Below, in pieces: positions 25,972-36,742 of a DNA stretch of 64,000 nucleotides. The notes under the pieces were generated by a model. It saw only the letters and a program-made list of their open reading frames with translations. It was not told the DNA's origin and did no database searches. Position 1 is the stretch's first letter. Every line of letters starts with the position of its first letter. This DNA comes from Myxococcus eversor (GTDB lineage Bacteria > Myxococcota > Myxococcia > Myxococcales > Myxococcaceae). The DNA lies in the NCBI RefSeq assembly GCF_010894455.1, contig NZ_JAAIXY010000006.1, positions 1 to 64,000 of the forward strand. The letters are read 5' to 3'. The translations under genes were made by a program, and so were the position numbers.

Positions 25972-26523
25972 TCAGTGTCGCGGCTCGTCCTCGGTGAACT
26001 CCGCGTCCACTTCCGACTTGGATGCACCGGAGCGCATGCGCGCGGACGGGCTCGCCGCGTCCTCCGTCCACGACTCGGGGAATGGAGTCCGCGAGACAGT
26101 CTCGTCGGGGAACGGCCCGGGAAAGCCCACGCCACCAAGAGTGGTGACGCGCAGCGAGCCGTCCCGCATGCGGCGCTCCACGGCCCGGCGCAGGCGCGCC
26201 GTCACGAAGCGACGCACGGGAGGCAAGAGCAGCGACAGGCCCACCACGTCGGTGATGACGCCGGGAATCACCAGCAGCACGCCGCCGAGCAGCACCAACG
26301 CGCCGCTGAACAGGCCCTCCTCGGGAACCTGCCTCCGGGCCAGGGCGTCTCGCCAGCGGCGCATCACCCTGCCGCCCTCACGACGGGCGAGCCAGGAGCC
26401 CACCACGCCCGTCAGAAGCACCAGGGCCAGCGTCGGCATGAAGCCCACCTCGCGGCCGATGACGACCAGCAGGTACAGCTCCAAGAAGGGAACGATGAGC
26501 GCGAGCAGGAAGTACTTGAACAC
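25972..26523 (-). CDS. fxsA: FxsA family membrane protein
   Basis: 183 residues. The first 125 give the FxsA fold: MFKYFLLALIVPFLELYLLV, GFMPTLALVLLTGVVGSWLARREG, then ALVLLGGVLLVIPGVITDVVG and LLLPPVRRFV. The C-terminal 55 residues form a charged cytoplasmic tail typical of longer homologues. E. coli FxsA, when overproduced, relieves phage T7 exclusion by F plasmid; the general role is unclear. Same strand as, and 77 bases downstream of, the tail-anchored hypothetical gene. Confidence 0.85.
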   Translation of the reverse strand: MFKYFLLALIVPFLELYLLVVIGREVGFMPTLALVLLTGVVGSWLARREGGRVMRRWRDALARRQVPEEGLFSGALVLLGGVLLVIPGVITDVVGLSLLLPPVRRFVTARLRRAVERRMRDGSLRVTTLGGVGFPGPFPDETVSRTPFPESWTEDAASPSARMRSGASKSEVDAEFTEDEPRH

Positions 26524-26600
26524 CCCCGCAATCTAACGCCGAGCGCTCCCTCGCGCCGGGCAACCCAGCGGGCGTGAAGGCCCCTCCTCGCCCGCCCGGC

Positions 26601-27137
26601 CTACCTGCCGCCGAGGTTCCCCAACATCGAGTCCACGAGCATGTAGAGGAAGAAGAAGGCGGCGATGGCGATGAGGAAGAACTTCGCGCCCGGCTGGAAG
26701 CTCTTGGTCCCTTCCGTCGTCAGCGGCGTGTACGTGGCGGAGCCCATCGCCTCGGTCGACGCCCCGGAGGCCCCGCCCGCGTAGCGCACCGTGCGCATGT
26801 ACTGGTCCGCCACCATGCCTTCGTCGGAGGCCACCAGCGAGCGGCCCAGCTGGGGGTCCACGAGCCGGGCTCCCGCCTGGGTGGCCAGTCTGGAGGCCTC
26901 GCCCACCACCTCGCGCACCAGGTCCGAGCGCTCGGCCAGGGGGATTCGCAGTTCGGTGGCCACCACCCGTCCGCCCTCGCGCAGCACGCCCACCTCCACG
27001 TCTCCGTGCTGGAGGTGCCAGAGGCGGTTTCCATCCGGACGGACGGTCACCCGCTTCTCCGAGAGGTGGCCATCCACCCGCGCCGCCTCGTAAGGCGTGC
27101 CCGGCGTCATCGTCTGTAGGAGCAACTCGTATCTCAC
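26601..27137 (-). CDS. Hypothetical protein with C-terminal membrane anchor
   Basis: 178 residues from GTG 27137 (MRYELLLQTMTPG); ATG 27110 is an alternative. A soluble alpha/beta part with VTVRPDGNRLWHLQHGDVEV is followed by a Ser/Thr-rich spacer and one helix near the C-terminus (AKFFLIAIAAFFFLYMLVDSML). No known domain recognised. Divergent from rlmI with only 30 bases between starts, so the promoters overlap. Confidence 0.6.
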   Translation of the reverse strand: MRYELLLQTMTPGTPYEAARVDGHLSEKRVTVRPDGNRLWHLQHGDVEVGVLREGGRVVATELRIPLAERSDLVREVVGEASRLATQAGARLVDPQLGRSLVASDEGMVADQYMRTVRYAGGASGASTEAMGSATYTPLTTEGTKSFQPGAKFFLIAIAAFFFLYMLVDSMLGNLGGR

Positions 27138-27167
27138 GCGGGTTGCGAGTATACGCCGCGAATCGCC

Positions 27168-28475
<1,308 letters not shown>

Positions 28476-28526
28476 GGCGCCACGCATCGACCCGCGCGCC
28501 CGGGGCGTGAGACAACGGCACGGACC

Positions 28527-29024
28527 ATGCGGACCCGGGACTGGGACGAAGGCGAGGACGCACCCGCGACAGGGGGCACTCGCGAGAAGGAGCGCGCACT
28601 GAAGGAAGTGCGCGCCATCTATCGACAGGCGGACACGGCCTACGTCCCCTTCTCGTGCCCGGCGAGCGGCGAGTGCTGCCAGCTCGCTCGCACCGGACGC
28701 CAGCCCTGGCTGTGGCTGCCCGAGTGGGAGCTGTTGACGAAGGGGCGCCCCCTGCCCCCCGCTCGCGAGGACGGCGGGTGCCCCTATCTGGATGCGGCGG
28801 GCAAGCGCTGCACGGTGTACGCGGACCGCCCGTTCGGCTGCCGCACCTTCTTCTGCGAGCGCATCCGCGGGCCCGCGCGACAGCCCGCGGAGACGGTGGG
28901 CGCGCTGCTGGAGCGGCTGGAGCGCGTGTCCCAGAGCAGGGACGCCACGCTCAAGGCACCGCGCCCGCTGCTGGAGTGGCACGCGGAATCCCTTACGTCA
29001 GCGGCGTCGAGACAGACACCCTGA
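28527..29024 (+). CDS. YkgJ-type cysteine-cluster protein
   Basis: 165 residues with the metal-binding cysteine pattern of the YkgJ (Zn/Fe-chelating) family: SCPASGECCQLA, GGCPYLDAAGKRCTVYADRP and FGCRTFFCERI. These proteins bind a metal or Fe-S cluster through these cysteines; biological roles are mostly unknown. Start ATG 28527 follows rlmI by 52 bases on the same strand. Confidence 0.7.
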   Translation: MRTRDWDEGEDAPATGGTREKERALKEVRAIYRQADTAYVPFSCPASGECCQLARTGRQPWLWLPEWELLTKGRPLPPAREDGGCPYLDAAGKRCTVYADRPFGCRTFFCERIRGPARQPAETVGALLERLERVSQSRDATLKAPRPLLEWHAESLTSAASRQTP

Positions 29025-29261
29025 CGGGTCCTCTCGTACCGCAGCGCCCTGGTCTGCACTGAATCCGGCTCTTGGATTCAAGGCAACACGGCAATTCGGG
29101 GAGTTTTGAAACAAGGGTGCATGTATCAGCGTGAACTCGTGCGCTGACGGGGCAATGATTGCGCCGGCAATCGGCTGCGGAGGCGTGGGCTTGCGGAGAG
29201 GTCGGACGAGCGGAGCGACAGGTCATCGAGGCCACCCGATGAAAGCTCGGGTGTCCCGGCC

Positions 29262-30380
29262 GTGATTGCTCCTCGTTGGCTCGTCGCGCCGCAGGAATAC
29301 AAGGGAACGCTCACGGCCACGGAGGCCGCCGAGGCGATGGCCAAGGGCGTGCGGGAGGTTTCTCCGGAGGTGGTGCTGGATGTCGCGCCGCTCGCCGACG
29401 GAGGACCTGGCACGGTGGAAGCGTTGCTGTCGGGCACGCGAGGCGAGCGCCGCGTGTGCCGGGTGCATGGTCCGCTGGGCCAGCCCGTGGAGGCCGCCTG
29501 GGCCTTGCTGGAGGATGGGCGCACGGCGGTGGTGGAGATGGCGGCGGCGTCCGGGCTGACGCGGATGGAGCCGAGTCCCAGCAACGCGCGACGTGCCTCC
29601 ACGTACGGCACGGGAGAGCTGATGCGCGCCGCGCTGGACGCGGGCTGCGAGCGGCTCATCGTCGGACTGGGTGGCAGCGCCACGACGGACGGAGGCACGG
29701 GCGCGCTGGGGGCGCTGGGCTATCGCTTCCTGGATGCGCGGGGGAACCCGTTGCCGCCTGGTGGCGGCGCGCTGGCGGCGCTCGCGCGGGTGGACTCGAC
29801 GGGACGGCACCCGAGGCTCGGGAAGGTGGAGCTGATGGGCGCCACGGATGTCACGTCGCCGCTCTTGGGGGCGGATGGCGCCGCGCGCCTGTTCAGCCCG
29901 CAGAAGGGCGCGGACGCGCAAGAGGTGGAGGCGCTGGAGGCGGCGCTTTCGCATTTCGCGAGCGTGGTGGGCGACCTGGCTGCGGGCTGGCCCGGTACGG
30001 GCGCGGCGGGCGGTTTCGGCTTCGGGCTGACGGTGCTCGCGGGCGCGCGGCTGGTGCCTGGATATGAGCTGGTGTCGCGCGCGCTGGGGCTGGAGCGGCG
30101 CGTGTTGCTCGCGGAGGTGGTGCTCACGGGCGAGGGGCGCTTCGACCGGCAGACGTCCATGGGCAAGGGACCGGGTGGACTGGCGCGGCTGGCGCGCGAG
30201 CACGGCACGCCGGTGGAGTTGTTCGCCGGCTCGGTGCAGCGCGACGAGGGGCTGGAGCTGGACTTGTTCCACACGGTGGTGGACTTGAGCGCCCAGGCGC
30301 GTCCGGGGGCCCCGGCGGCGGATGTGCTCCGTGAGGCCGTGGCGCGCTGGACGGCGGCTCGACTCAAGTCCGGCCGCTGA
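29262..30380 (+). CDS. Glycerate kinase (GlxK/GarK type)
   Basis: Phosphorylates D-glycerate to 2-phosphoglycerate with ATP. 372 residues, the usual length. Family motifs: APQEYKGTLTATEAAEAMA at the N-terminus, DVAPLADGGPGTVEAL, the Gly-rich IVGLGGSATTDGGTGAL, and LTGEGRFDRQTSMGKGP near the C-terminus. Start GTG 29262 gives MIAPRWLVAP; a Shine-Dalgarno is weak. It stands alone, downstream of a 237-base gap that contains a 7-bp hairpin (TGAATCC ... GGATTCA, 29060-29080). Confidence 0.85.
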   Translation: MIAPRWLVAPQEYKGTLTATEAAEAMAKGVREVSPEVVLDVAPLADGGPGTVEALLSGTRGERRVCRVHGPLGQPVEAAWALLEDGRTAVVEMAAASGLTRMEPSPSNARRASTYGTGELMRAALDAGCERLIVGLGGSATTDGGTGALGALGYRFLDARGNPLPPGGGALAALARVDSTGRHPRLGKVELMGATDVTSPLLGADGAARLFSPQKGADAQEVEALEAALSHFASVVGDLAAGWPGTGAAGGFGFGLTVLAGARLVPGYELVSRALGLERRVLLAEVVLTGEGRFDRQTSMGKGPGGLARLAREHGTPVELFAGSVQRDEGLELDLFHTVVDLSAQARPGAPAADVLREAVARWTAARLKSGR

Positions 30381-30509
30381 CAGTCCTGACCTTGGGCAGG
30401 TGCGTCCAGAGGGACTGACGTCCTCTACCCTGCCCCTCGCGAGGGTGGCCTCGAGGACCGATGGTGCTCCTCTGCAATCGCACGGGAGGGAGCGGTACAC
30501 TTCCCGTCC

Positions 30510-31220
30510 ATGCGCCACGTCCTGCTCGCCGCCACCGCAGCATGCCTCGCGACCGCCTGCACCGAGGGCTCACTCCGCGCCACTCCCTCGGAGCCCGTGG
30601 TCCAGGCACGAGAAGGGGCTGCCTCCCCCGCTGGCGAAGCTGTTCCGCCTGCGTCCGCCGGCGCATCCGCGACGGGCCAGGCACCGGCCACGACTGGCGC
30701 AAGCGCGACGCCCCCCACGACGGACCAGGGCACCGGCGGCGCGGGCACGACTCCGCCCGCGACGGCACAAGGCCCGGGAAACACCGCCCCCACAGCATCC
30801 CCGGCGGGCCCGTGCTCGCGTGACGAGACCTTCCGCATCACCACGGTGGGCAAGGGCAAGCAGCCCACGGTCCAGGTGGAGCCGGACCCCGGCTACGGCA
30901 AGGCCCTGCGCGCGGCGGAGGTGGACCTGGACGGCCGAGGCCAGCAAGACCTCTACGTCATCTTCCCCGCGGAAGCGGGGAGCGATGGCGCCACGATGCA
31001 GGCCCTCTACGTCCACTGCAGCGGAGACCGGTACGCGCCTGTCTGGGGCCCCGAGTACACGCTGGAGCTGAAGCCCCTGGACACGCGCACCCAGGGCTGG
31101 CGCGACGTGGTGCACCGGGAGAAGAGCGGCACCCTCGACGCGCCCAAGGTGAAGCGCGTGACGATGCGCTTCCAGGGCGACACCTACCAGGACGCGTCCA
31201 CGGAGACGGAGAAGCCCTGA
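30510..31220 (+). CDS. Lipoprotein with Ala/Thr/Pro-rich linker
   Basis: Lipoprotein signal MRHVLLAATAACLATAC, then a low-complexity Ala/Thr/Gly/Pro linker to about residue 100, then a globular part with a Cys pair and FG-GAP-like words (AAEVDLDGRGQQDLYVIFPA). 236 residues. The family is unknown. It is convergent with the T6SS cargo gene with only 24 bases between stops, so it is a positional candidate for an envelope-located immunity protein, without any sequence support for that. Confidence 0.55.
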   Translation: MRHVLLAATAACLATACTEGSLRATPSEPVVQAREGAASPAGEAVPPASAGASATGQAPATTGASATPPTTDQGTGGAGTTPPATAQGPGNTAPTASPAGPCSRDETFRITTVGKGKQPTVQVEPDPGYGKALRAAEVDLDGRGQQDLYVIFPAEAGSDGATMQALYVHCSGDRYAPVWGPEYTLELKPLDTRTQGWRDVVHREKSGTLDAPKVKRVTMRFQGDTYQDASTETEKP

Positions 31221-31244
31221 CGGGCGTCCCCGCCTCCCGGCGAC

Positions 31245-34130
31245 TCAGGGCACGTCGAAGTTGAACGAGTTCCGCGTCGACAACAGCGTCGTGCCCGCCG
31301 GCAGCACGAGCTGGTAGTTGCGCGTGTTCGTCGTCTGGACGGTGCCCCCCAGCCAGCTCGGCCAGTTCGCCACGTTGTCCACCGAGTCATTCACGCTCGA
31401 TGCTTCCGCGAGGATGTGGGTGATGAGGGCGGTCTCGTGCTCGTTGGCCCACAGGTTGGGGGCCTGGGTCCAGTTGAGCGTGGGGTTCGCGGCCTTCGCG
31501 GCGGTGAAGGCATTGCGCAGCCGCTGTCCCGCCGAGTTCCCCCCGGCGACATGGCCCGGGCGGAAGATGTGCCAGCGCAGCAGGATGCCCATCAGCTTCT
31601 CGGACGTCGCCACGTCGCCGATGGTCGGAGCACGCGCGTTGGCGCCGGTCCCCACGTCGGCCACGCCGGTGCCCCAGGGCGTGTTGCGGATGTCTCGCAG
31701 GCGGATGCGGGCCGCGTTCCACATGGCGCGCTGGAAGCCCTCGATGGTCCGTCCCGCCATCTGGAAACGGTAGTACCAGTGATACGTCTTGTAGTAGTTG
31801 CCCGCGGCCTCTGTCTGCGCCATCCGAGCCCACGTCTCGTCGTCGAGTTGCTGCGCGGGCCAGCCCGAGTACTTCTTGCCGGCGCTGCTGTAGAGCGTGG
31901 CGCCGTTGCCGGCCCCCGCGTTCCAGTCCTCGTCGATGCGCAGGCCGAAGAACTCGATGGCCTCCTCGAAGGCGGTCTGGTTGCTGGAGCGCAGATAGGA
32001 GAGGAAGCCGCACAGCTCACCCTCGGAGGGCTCGGCGCTTCCGGCGAAGAGGATGCCCAGCGTCCAGTGACACGGCCCCAGCGAGATGAAGGCGTTGTCG
32101 TAGGCGTTGAGCGAGTCGAAGTACCCCAGGTTCTCCTGCTCGGCGGCGGCGCGGACCACCTTGTACGTGGAGCGCTGGGAGGCCGACATCGAGTTGTAGT
32201 TGGCCACGCCCACGAAGTTCGCCGGCAGCAGCTCCGACGTCGCCCACGTGTGCCGGGTGGGCATGCTCACCGGCCCGCCGTAGCTGGGATAGTTCGTGTA
32301 CGTGCCCAGCACGTGCAGGTCCGTCTGGTTCCGGCCGGTGGGCAGCGTGTAGTAGCCGGAGAAGTCCCGCACGTAGATGCGCGGCGCGGTGTTGACGCAG
32401 TCGTCATGCCGCCAGAGGTTGTCCTGGACGACGGTGGTGGGGTTGCCGTTCGCCACGTTCATCGCCCGGACGATGACGGGGCAGCGCCAGTGGTTGGTGA
32501 GCCAGTGGCGGATGCGCTGCTCGGTGTCGTCGTTGACGACGCCGCTGACCGCGCCGTCATAGACCTGGGAGTTGGCCACCTGGGACAGCCGCTCCACGTA
32601 GTTCGTGCTCGTGTTGGCGGTGTCCTCCAGCGCGACGTTCTCCATCTTCGAGTAGATCTGGAACTCGCGCACGGCCCACTCGGTGCTCAGACCGAAGGCT
32701 CCGTCCGGAGTGCCGCCGATGAGGAAGCCCAGCTCGCGCAGGTCCCGCTGGAGCCGGAGCACATGCGTGGGCGCCGTGAGGGCATTGCCCGCGGTGCCCG
32801 TGCCTGGAGCGACCAGGGTGGGCGCGCCGTTGTTGCCCTGGGCGACAGGCTGCACAGCGCCACCCCAGCGATGCTGGTCATCGCGGTCCCTGCGCTGGAG
32901 GACGAAGCCACCGTAGCGGTGCGTGTCCACCGCCGTGGCACTCTGCTGCGCGGTCGCGGCGGCAGCCGTGCCACCCGTCGCCGTCCCTCCGCCCGTCTGC
33001 GGAGACGCGGCGGTCGTCGTGCCCGAGCCACCTGTGCCCGTGGTTCCCTGCGTGGACGCGGCGGTCGTCGTGCCCGAGCCACCCGTGCCCGCACCGCTCT
33101 GAGCAGTCGTGCCCGAGCCGCCCGTGCCGGTACCACTCTGCCCACTCGCACCTGTCGTGGTGCCCGAGCCTCCAGCGCCAGGAGCACTCTGAGCAGTCGT
33201 GCCCGCGCCGCCCGTGCTCGTACCGCTCTGCGCACTCGCGCCTGTCGTAGAGCCCGAGCCTCCGGTACCCGCACTCGCGCCTGTCGTGGTGCCCGAGCCA
33301 CCCGTGCCCGAACCACTCGCCGAACCGCCCGTGCCCCCAGGACTCGCACTCGCCGGGCCCGTCGCCGGAGGCGGAGCCGCGCCCGCTCCCGCCGAGGATG
33401 CACCACCACCCGGTGCGCCTCCACCCTCCTGGAGTTCCTCCTCGTCGTCGTCCGACCCGAAGGACGGGGGCATGACCTCCGTGCCGCCGTTCTGCTCGTG
33501 CCGGTCCTCGAGCGTCTCGAGCGTCTCCTTGCTCAGCTCACCCGTGGGCGGCAGCAGCTGCGCCAACTGAAAGCTGGCCAGCGCCGTGCGAGTGGCGTCC
33601 GTCAGCTCGTTGTTGATGGGCCCGTTGTACCAACCCAGGTTCGCCAGTCGCGCCTGCACGCCACTGAGCGCGTCCAGCGGGTCCAGGAAGCCCAGCTTCA
33701 ACTTCCACTCGCACGCCAGCTCGGGCTCCTCGGAGGTCCACACCTTGAGCGTGGCCTCCGTCGCATCCGGCGGCAGCGGCTGATCCAAGAGCCCCTGGAA
33801 GGTCAGCGTCCCCTTCAAGAGCTTCTCGCCCAGCTTCAACTCGTAGCGCTTGAGCCCCAGCGGCGCGTTCGCCCGTCGCATGCCCAGCCGGATGCGGTCC
33901 GGAGGGTCTCCCCCCTGCAGGCTGTAGCTGGAGCCCGTGGATACCTTGAGTCCCGGCAGCTCTGGGATGACCACCTCGTCACCCGGCTGGAGGCAGAACG
34001 CATTCGCCCGCTTCGCGCGCAGGGACGCGTTGTCCGGATGGTCCCAGAGTTCCTGCCACTTGGCGAACCCATACTGCCGAGCAATCTTCGACAGCCACTC
34101 GCCCTGCTTGACCTTGTGCCGTGTGCTCAT
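31245..34130 (-). CDS. VgrG-linked LysM/peptidoglycan-binding cargo protein, putative cell-wall hydrolase
   Basis: 961 residues, 24 bases downstream of vgrG. Order: LysM-like domain (1-60, HKVKQGEWLSKIARQYGF), beta domain with a YELKLGEKLLKGTL-type motif (90-150), peptidoglycan-binding domain 1 (150-210, VQARLANLGWYNGPIN), acidic stretch, Gly/Ser/Thr/Ala repeat linker (236-400), peptidoglycan-binding domain 2 (455-500, LQRDLRELGFLIGG), and a large C-terminal domain (about 560-961) with EQENLGYFDSLNAYDNAFIS and LGPCHWTLG, reminiscent of lysozyme/chitosanase-like active sites with a catalytic Glu. No signal peptide, consistent with type VI delivery. The enzymatic call is inference. Confidence 0.65.
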   Translation of the reverse strand: MSTRHKVKQGEWLSKIARQYGFAKWQELWDHPDNASLRAKRANAFCLQPGDEVVIPELPGLKVSTGSSYSLQGGDPPDRIRLGMRRANAPLGLKRYELKLGEKLLKGTLTFQGLLDQPLPPDATEATLKVWTSEEPELACEWKLKLGFLDPLDALSGVQARLANLGWYNGPINNELTDATRTALASFQLAQLLPPTGELSKETLETLEDRHEQNGGTEVMPPSFGSDDDEEELQEGGGAPGGGASSAGAGAAPPPATGPASASPGGTGGSASGSGTGGSGTTTGASAGTGGSGSTTGASAQSGTSTGGAGTTAQSAPGAGGSGTTTGASGQSGTGTGGSGTTAQSGAGTGGSGTTTAASTQGTTGTGGSGTTTAASPQTGGGTATGGTAAAATAQQSATAVDTHRYGGFVLQRRDRDDQHRWGGAVQPVAQGNNGAPTLVAPGTGTAGNALTAPTHVLRLQRDLRELGFLIGGTPDGAFGLSTEWAVREFQIYSKMENVALEDTANTSTNYVERLSQVANSQVYDGAVSGVVNDDTEQRIRHWLTNHWRCPVIVRAMNVANGNPTTVVQDNLWRHDDCVNTAPRIYVRDFSGYYTLPTGRNQTDLHVLGTYTNYPSYGGPVSMPTRHTWATSELLPANFVGVANYNSMSASQRSTYKVVRAAAEQENLGYFDSLNAYDNAFISLGPCHWTLGILFAGSAEPSEGELCGFLSYLRSSNQTAFEEAIEFFGLRIDEDWNAGAGNGATLYSSAGKKYSGWPAQQLDDETWARMAQTEAAGNYYKTYHWYYRFQMAGRTIEGFQRAMWNAARIRLRDIRNTPWGTGVADVGTGANARAPTIGDVATSEKLMGILLRWHIFRPGHVAGGNSAGQRLRNAFTAAKAANPTLNWTQAPNLWANEHETALITHILAEASSVNDSVDNVANWPSWLGGTVQTTNTRNYQLVLPAGTTLLSTRNSFNFDVP
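32976..33338 (-). repeat. Low-complexity tandem repeat encoding Gly/Ser/Thr linker
   Basis: Degenerate in-frame repeats encode about ten copies of variants of GTGGSGTTTGASAQS (residues 265-385 of the cargo protein). The corresponding DNA word GTCGTGCCCGAGCCACCCGT recurs. Repeat-rich DNA of this kind is prone to copy-number change and assembly error. Confidence 0.75.
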
Positions 34131-34154
34131 CGCGCGTTGGGTCCTTCCAGCGAC

Positions 34155-36635
34155 TCAGCCCTGCGGTTTCGGGAACGACAGAACCGACTCACCTTCGGGG
34201 AGCTTCTCGAGCTTCGCGCCACCCTGCCCATCCAACGTGCCCTTGCGGACACTGCCATCCGGCAGCTTGAGCTCGAACTCACGCCCCTCCACGGACCCGC
34301 CGCTGCGGCTCTTCATCTTGAGCTGCATGGAGCCCGACTCGGCCGGCGGCAGCTTTCCAATCTCCTTGAGGCTGATGGACTCGCTCTGCGCCGAACCCGC
34401 CGCCTCCATCTTCACCTTGGCGCCCTTGAACTTCACCTCGGAGCCATCCAGCGTGAGCGTCTTGGCGATGAGCTTCACGTTGCCGGACTTCTCCACCTGC
34501 AACGCCAGGTTGCCGTTGACGATGACGGAGAGCTTGTCGGACTTGAGCGAGTACGACTTGGCCATCAAGGTCGTCTCCTCCTTGATGTGAATCTGGAACA
34601 GGCCCTTCACCTCTTCCTTCAAGTCCTTGCCCACCGTCACCGTGGCGGCGCCCTTCACCTCGGTCTGCCAGTCGGTGCCGACCTTCCGCTCCGTCTTCTC
34701 CGCCACCGTCTCGCTGCGGTGGCCCATGACGTTCTCGACGTGCGCGCCGCCCACCTGAATCGACTTCACGCCACCGGTCGCCTCGTTCAGCGCCAGCGCG
34801 ACGGACACCGCCAGCGCCCCGCCAATCGTGGTGGCCTTCGCCGCGCCCACCATCTCCGACGAGGCCTTGGAGACGTCCACGAAGAGGTTGCCGCCCACCG
34901 TCATCACCTGGTTGCCATCGACCTCCTCGTCGTGGCTCCCGAGCGTGGTGCTCTCGCGGTTCTTCTGCACCAGCAGCGACTGGTTGCCCTCCACCACCGA
35001 CACGTCGTGCTTCTTCACCAGCAACGTCTGGAAGCCGTCCACCGTGCGCTTGCGGTCCTTCTTCACCAGCAGCGCCTCGTACCCGCCCACCTGCTGGTCC
35101 TTGTTGTTCTCCGTGAGCAGGTCTTCGTCCTTCTGCGCGTGGGTGAAGACCTCCTCCGCGCCCGCGGAGTCCTCGACGCGCACCTCGTTGAAACCGTCGC
35201 TGCCGGGGCTCGACGCGCTCTTGCGAGTGCTCTTCGTCTTCTCGTCCGGCAGCGGATACGGCGCCATGTTGGAGCCGTTGTAGACGGCGCCCGCCACCAG
35301 CGGTCGGTCCGGGTCACCCTCCAGGAAGCGAATCACCACCTCCTGGCCGATGCGCGGCAGCCACACGTCGCCCCACGCCGGGCCACCCCACGGCTGCCCC
35401 ACGCGCACCCAGCAGGAGGCCCGCTCGTCCTTCTTGCCCTCGCGGTCCCAGTGGAACTGGACCTTCACCCGCCCGTGCTCGTCGGTGTGGATCTCCTCGC
35501 CGGAGGGCCCCACCACCGTGGCCGTCTGCAGGCCGGCGATGCGCGGAGGCGGCGTCTTGCGACGCGGCCGGAAGGGCACCTCCTTGGGGAGGAGCTGGAA
35601 CTGGTTGCGGTAGAGCCCCTGGAGCGACTCGCTGCCCGCGGTGACGTCCGGCTGGAGGCCCGAGTGCACCACGTCGGTGACCAGGTACTCCCCCTTGAAG
35701 GCGTCGTCCTCGGACAGCTCCACTTCCATGAGGAACCCCGGCGTCAGCCGAGGCGCCACGCTGTCACCCGCGAGCGTCCGGCCTCCCACCGTGGCCTCCT
35801 CCACGCGCACACTCGACGTGGACTTGCCCACGCCCGGTGTCACGTAGCCGGCGGGGTAGTCGTACAGCTCCAGCGCCGTCACGCCCTCCTTGGCCTCCGT
35901 CTTTCCGGAGACGTCCAGCGCGGGCTTCGCGAAGTCGTAGTCCTTCAGGTGCACGGCGCCCGGACGCAGCCGGTGCACCACCTCCAGCGCGGAGAGGTAC
36001 TCCTCCTCCACCACCGCCTTGCCCAGGCTGGGGCGCAGCGGCAGCGTCTTGCCCTGCGGCAGCGGTGCATGCGCGCTCGGCTTGTCGCCCAGCACCAGCG
36101 TGTGCCCGTCCTCCGCGTGCTCGAAGAAGTAGAAGATGCCCTCCCACTCCATCAGCCGGCTGATGAAGGCGAAGTCCGACTCGCGGTACTGCACGCAGTA
36201 CTCGCGCGGCGCGTAGGTGGCCGACAGGGCCGCGCGCATCTCGATGCCGTTCTCTTTCAAAACCGCCTTGAGGATGTCGGGGACGGTCTTCTCCTGGAAG
36301 ATGCGGCTCTTGTGGGACTGGGTCAGTCGCCACAGTCGCGGCACCACGTGGGCCCGGTAGCGCCGGCGCCCCGTCTTCATCCCCAGGTCTTCCACCTCGC
36401 GCACCCAGCCGTGCACGTGCCGGGCGGCGAAGTCCCGCACCGAGAACGTCGCCAGCGCTTCCTGGCCCACCAGCTCCGCGACGTCGAGCGCGTCGCCTTC
36501 CACCGTGAAGAAGTCCACACGGAAGTCGTACAGCCGACTGAGCCCCTCGGAGCCGGAGATGCCCGACACGCCCAGCCCATCCGGGCCATGCGGGCCGACC
36601 TTCAGCGAGAACGCCGGTGAGCTCTGTCGTGACAT
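34155..36635 (-). CDS. vgrG: Type VI secretion spike protein VgrG
   Basis: 826 residues. The N-terminal gp27-like region (SGSEGLSRLYDFRVDFF, YRESDFAFISRLMEWEGIFYFFEH) is followed by the gp5-like OB fold and signature HTDEHGRVKVQFHWDREGKK, QPWGGPAWGDVWLPRIGQEV and FLEGDPDRPLV. Next is the beta-helical needle rich in 'V.G....V' repeats (about 480-700, DUF2345-like). A distinct C-terminal module ends in FELKLPDGSVRKGTLDGQGG, a motif that also occurs in T6SS adaptor/cargo proteins. GGGGGAG precedes ATG 36635. No other tss genes are in the window, so this is an orphan vgrG island. Confidence 0.92.
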   Translation of the reverse strand: MSRQSSPAFSLKVGPHGPDGLGVSGISGSEGLSRLYDFRVDFFTVEGDALDVAELVGQEALATFSVRDFAARHVHGWVREVEDLGMKTGRRRYRAHVVPRLWRLTQSHKSRIFQEKTVPDILKAVLKENGIEMRAALSATYAPREYCVQYRESDFAFISRLMEWEGIFYFFEHAEDGHTLVLGDKPSAHAPLPQGKTLPLRPSLGKAVVEEEYLSALEVVHRLRPGAVHLKDYDFAKPALDVSGKTEAKEGVTALELYDYPAGYVTPGVGKSTSSVRVEEATVGGRTLAGDSVAPRLTPGFLMEVELSEDDAFKGEYLVTDVVHSGLQPDVTAGSESLQGLYRNQFQLLPKEVPFRPRRKTPPPRIAGLQTATVVGPSGEEIHTDEHGRVKVQFHWDREGKKDERASCWVRVGQPWGGPAWGDVWLPRIGQEVVIRFLEGDPDRPLVAGAVYNGSNMAPYPLPDEKTKSTRKSASSPGSDGFNEVRVEDSAGAEEVFTHAQKDEDLLTENNKDQQVGGYEALLVKKDRKRTVDGFQTLLVKKHDVSVVEGNQSLLVQKNRESTTLGSHDEEVDGNQVMTVGGNLFVDVSKASSEMVGAAKATTIGGALAVSVALALNEATGGVKSIQVGGAHVENVMGHRSETVAEKTERKVGTDWQTEVKGAATVTVGKDLKEEVKGLFQIHIKEETTLMAKSYSLKSDKLSVIVNGNLALQVEKSGNVKLIAKTLTLDGSEVKFKGAKVKMEAAGSAQSESISLKEIGKLPPAESGSMQLKMKSRSGGSVEGREFELKLPDGSVRKGTLDGQGGAKLEKLPEGESVLSFPKPQG

Positions 36636-36742
36636 GACTCCCCCTTCACCAGCGGCAAGCCATCAACGGCGGGCCGGGGACGGAGGCGGAATTCTACCAC
36701 ACCGAGTGAATCCCGGCGCACGCCCCGCGCCGGAAGTCCGGC

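Noticed and set aside
29060..29080. Hairpin TGAATCC/GGATTCA as a terminator after the YkgJ-type gene
   Set aside because: The stem is short and no T-run follows. It is mentioned under the glycerate kinase entry only.
32976..33338. CRISPR-like array
   Set aside because: The repeats are in frame, degenerate, lack unique spacers and encode a Gly/Ser/Thr linker.
31416..36620. A 1,734-codon open frame on the plus strand opposite vgrG and the cargo gene
   Set aside because: It is the antisense of two well-supported genes in the frame expected to stay open at high GC. It is Arg/His/Val/Leu-rich with no recognisable domain and no ribosome binding site.
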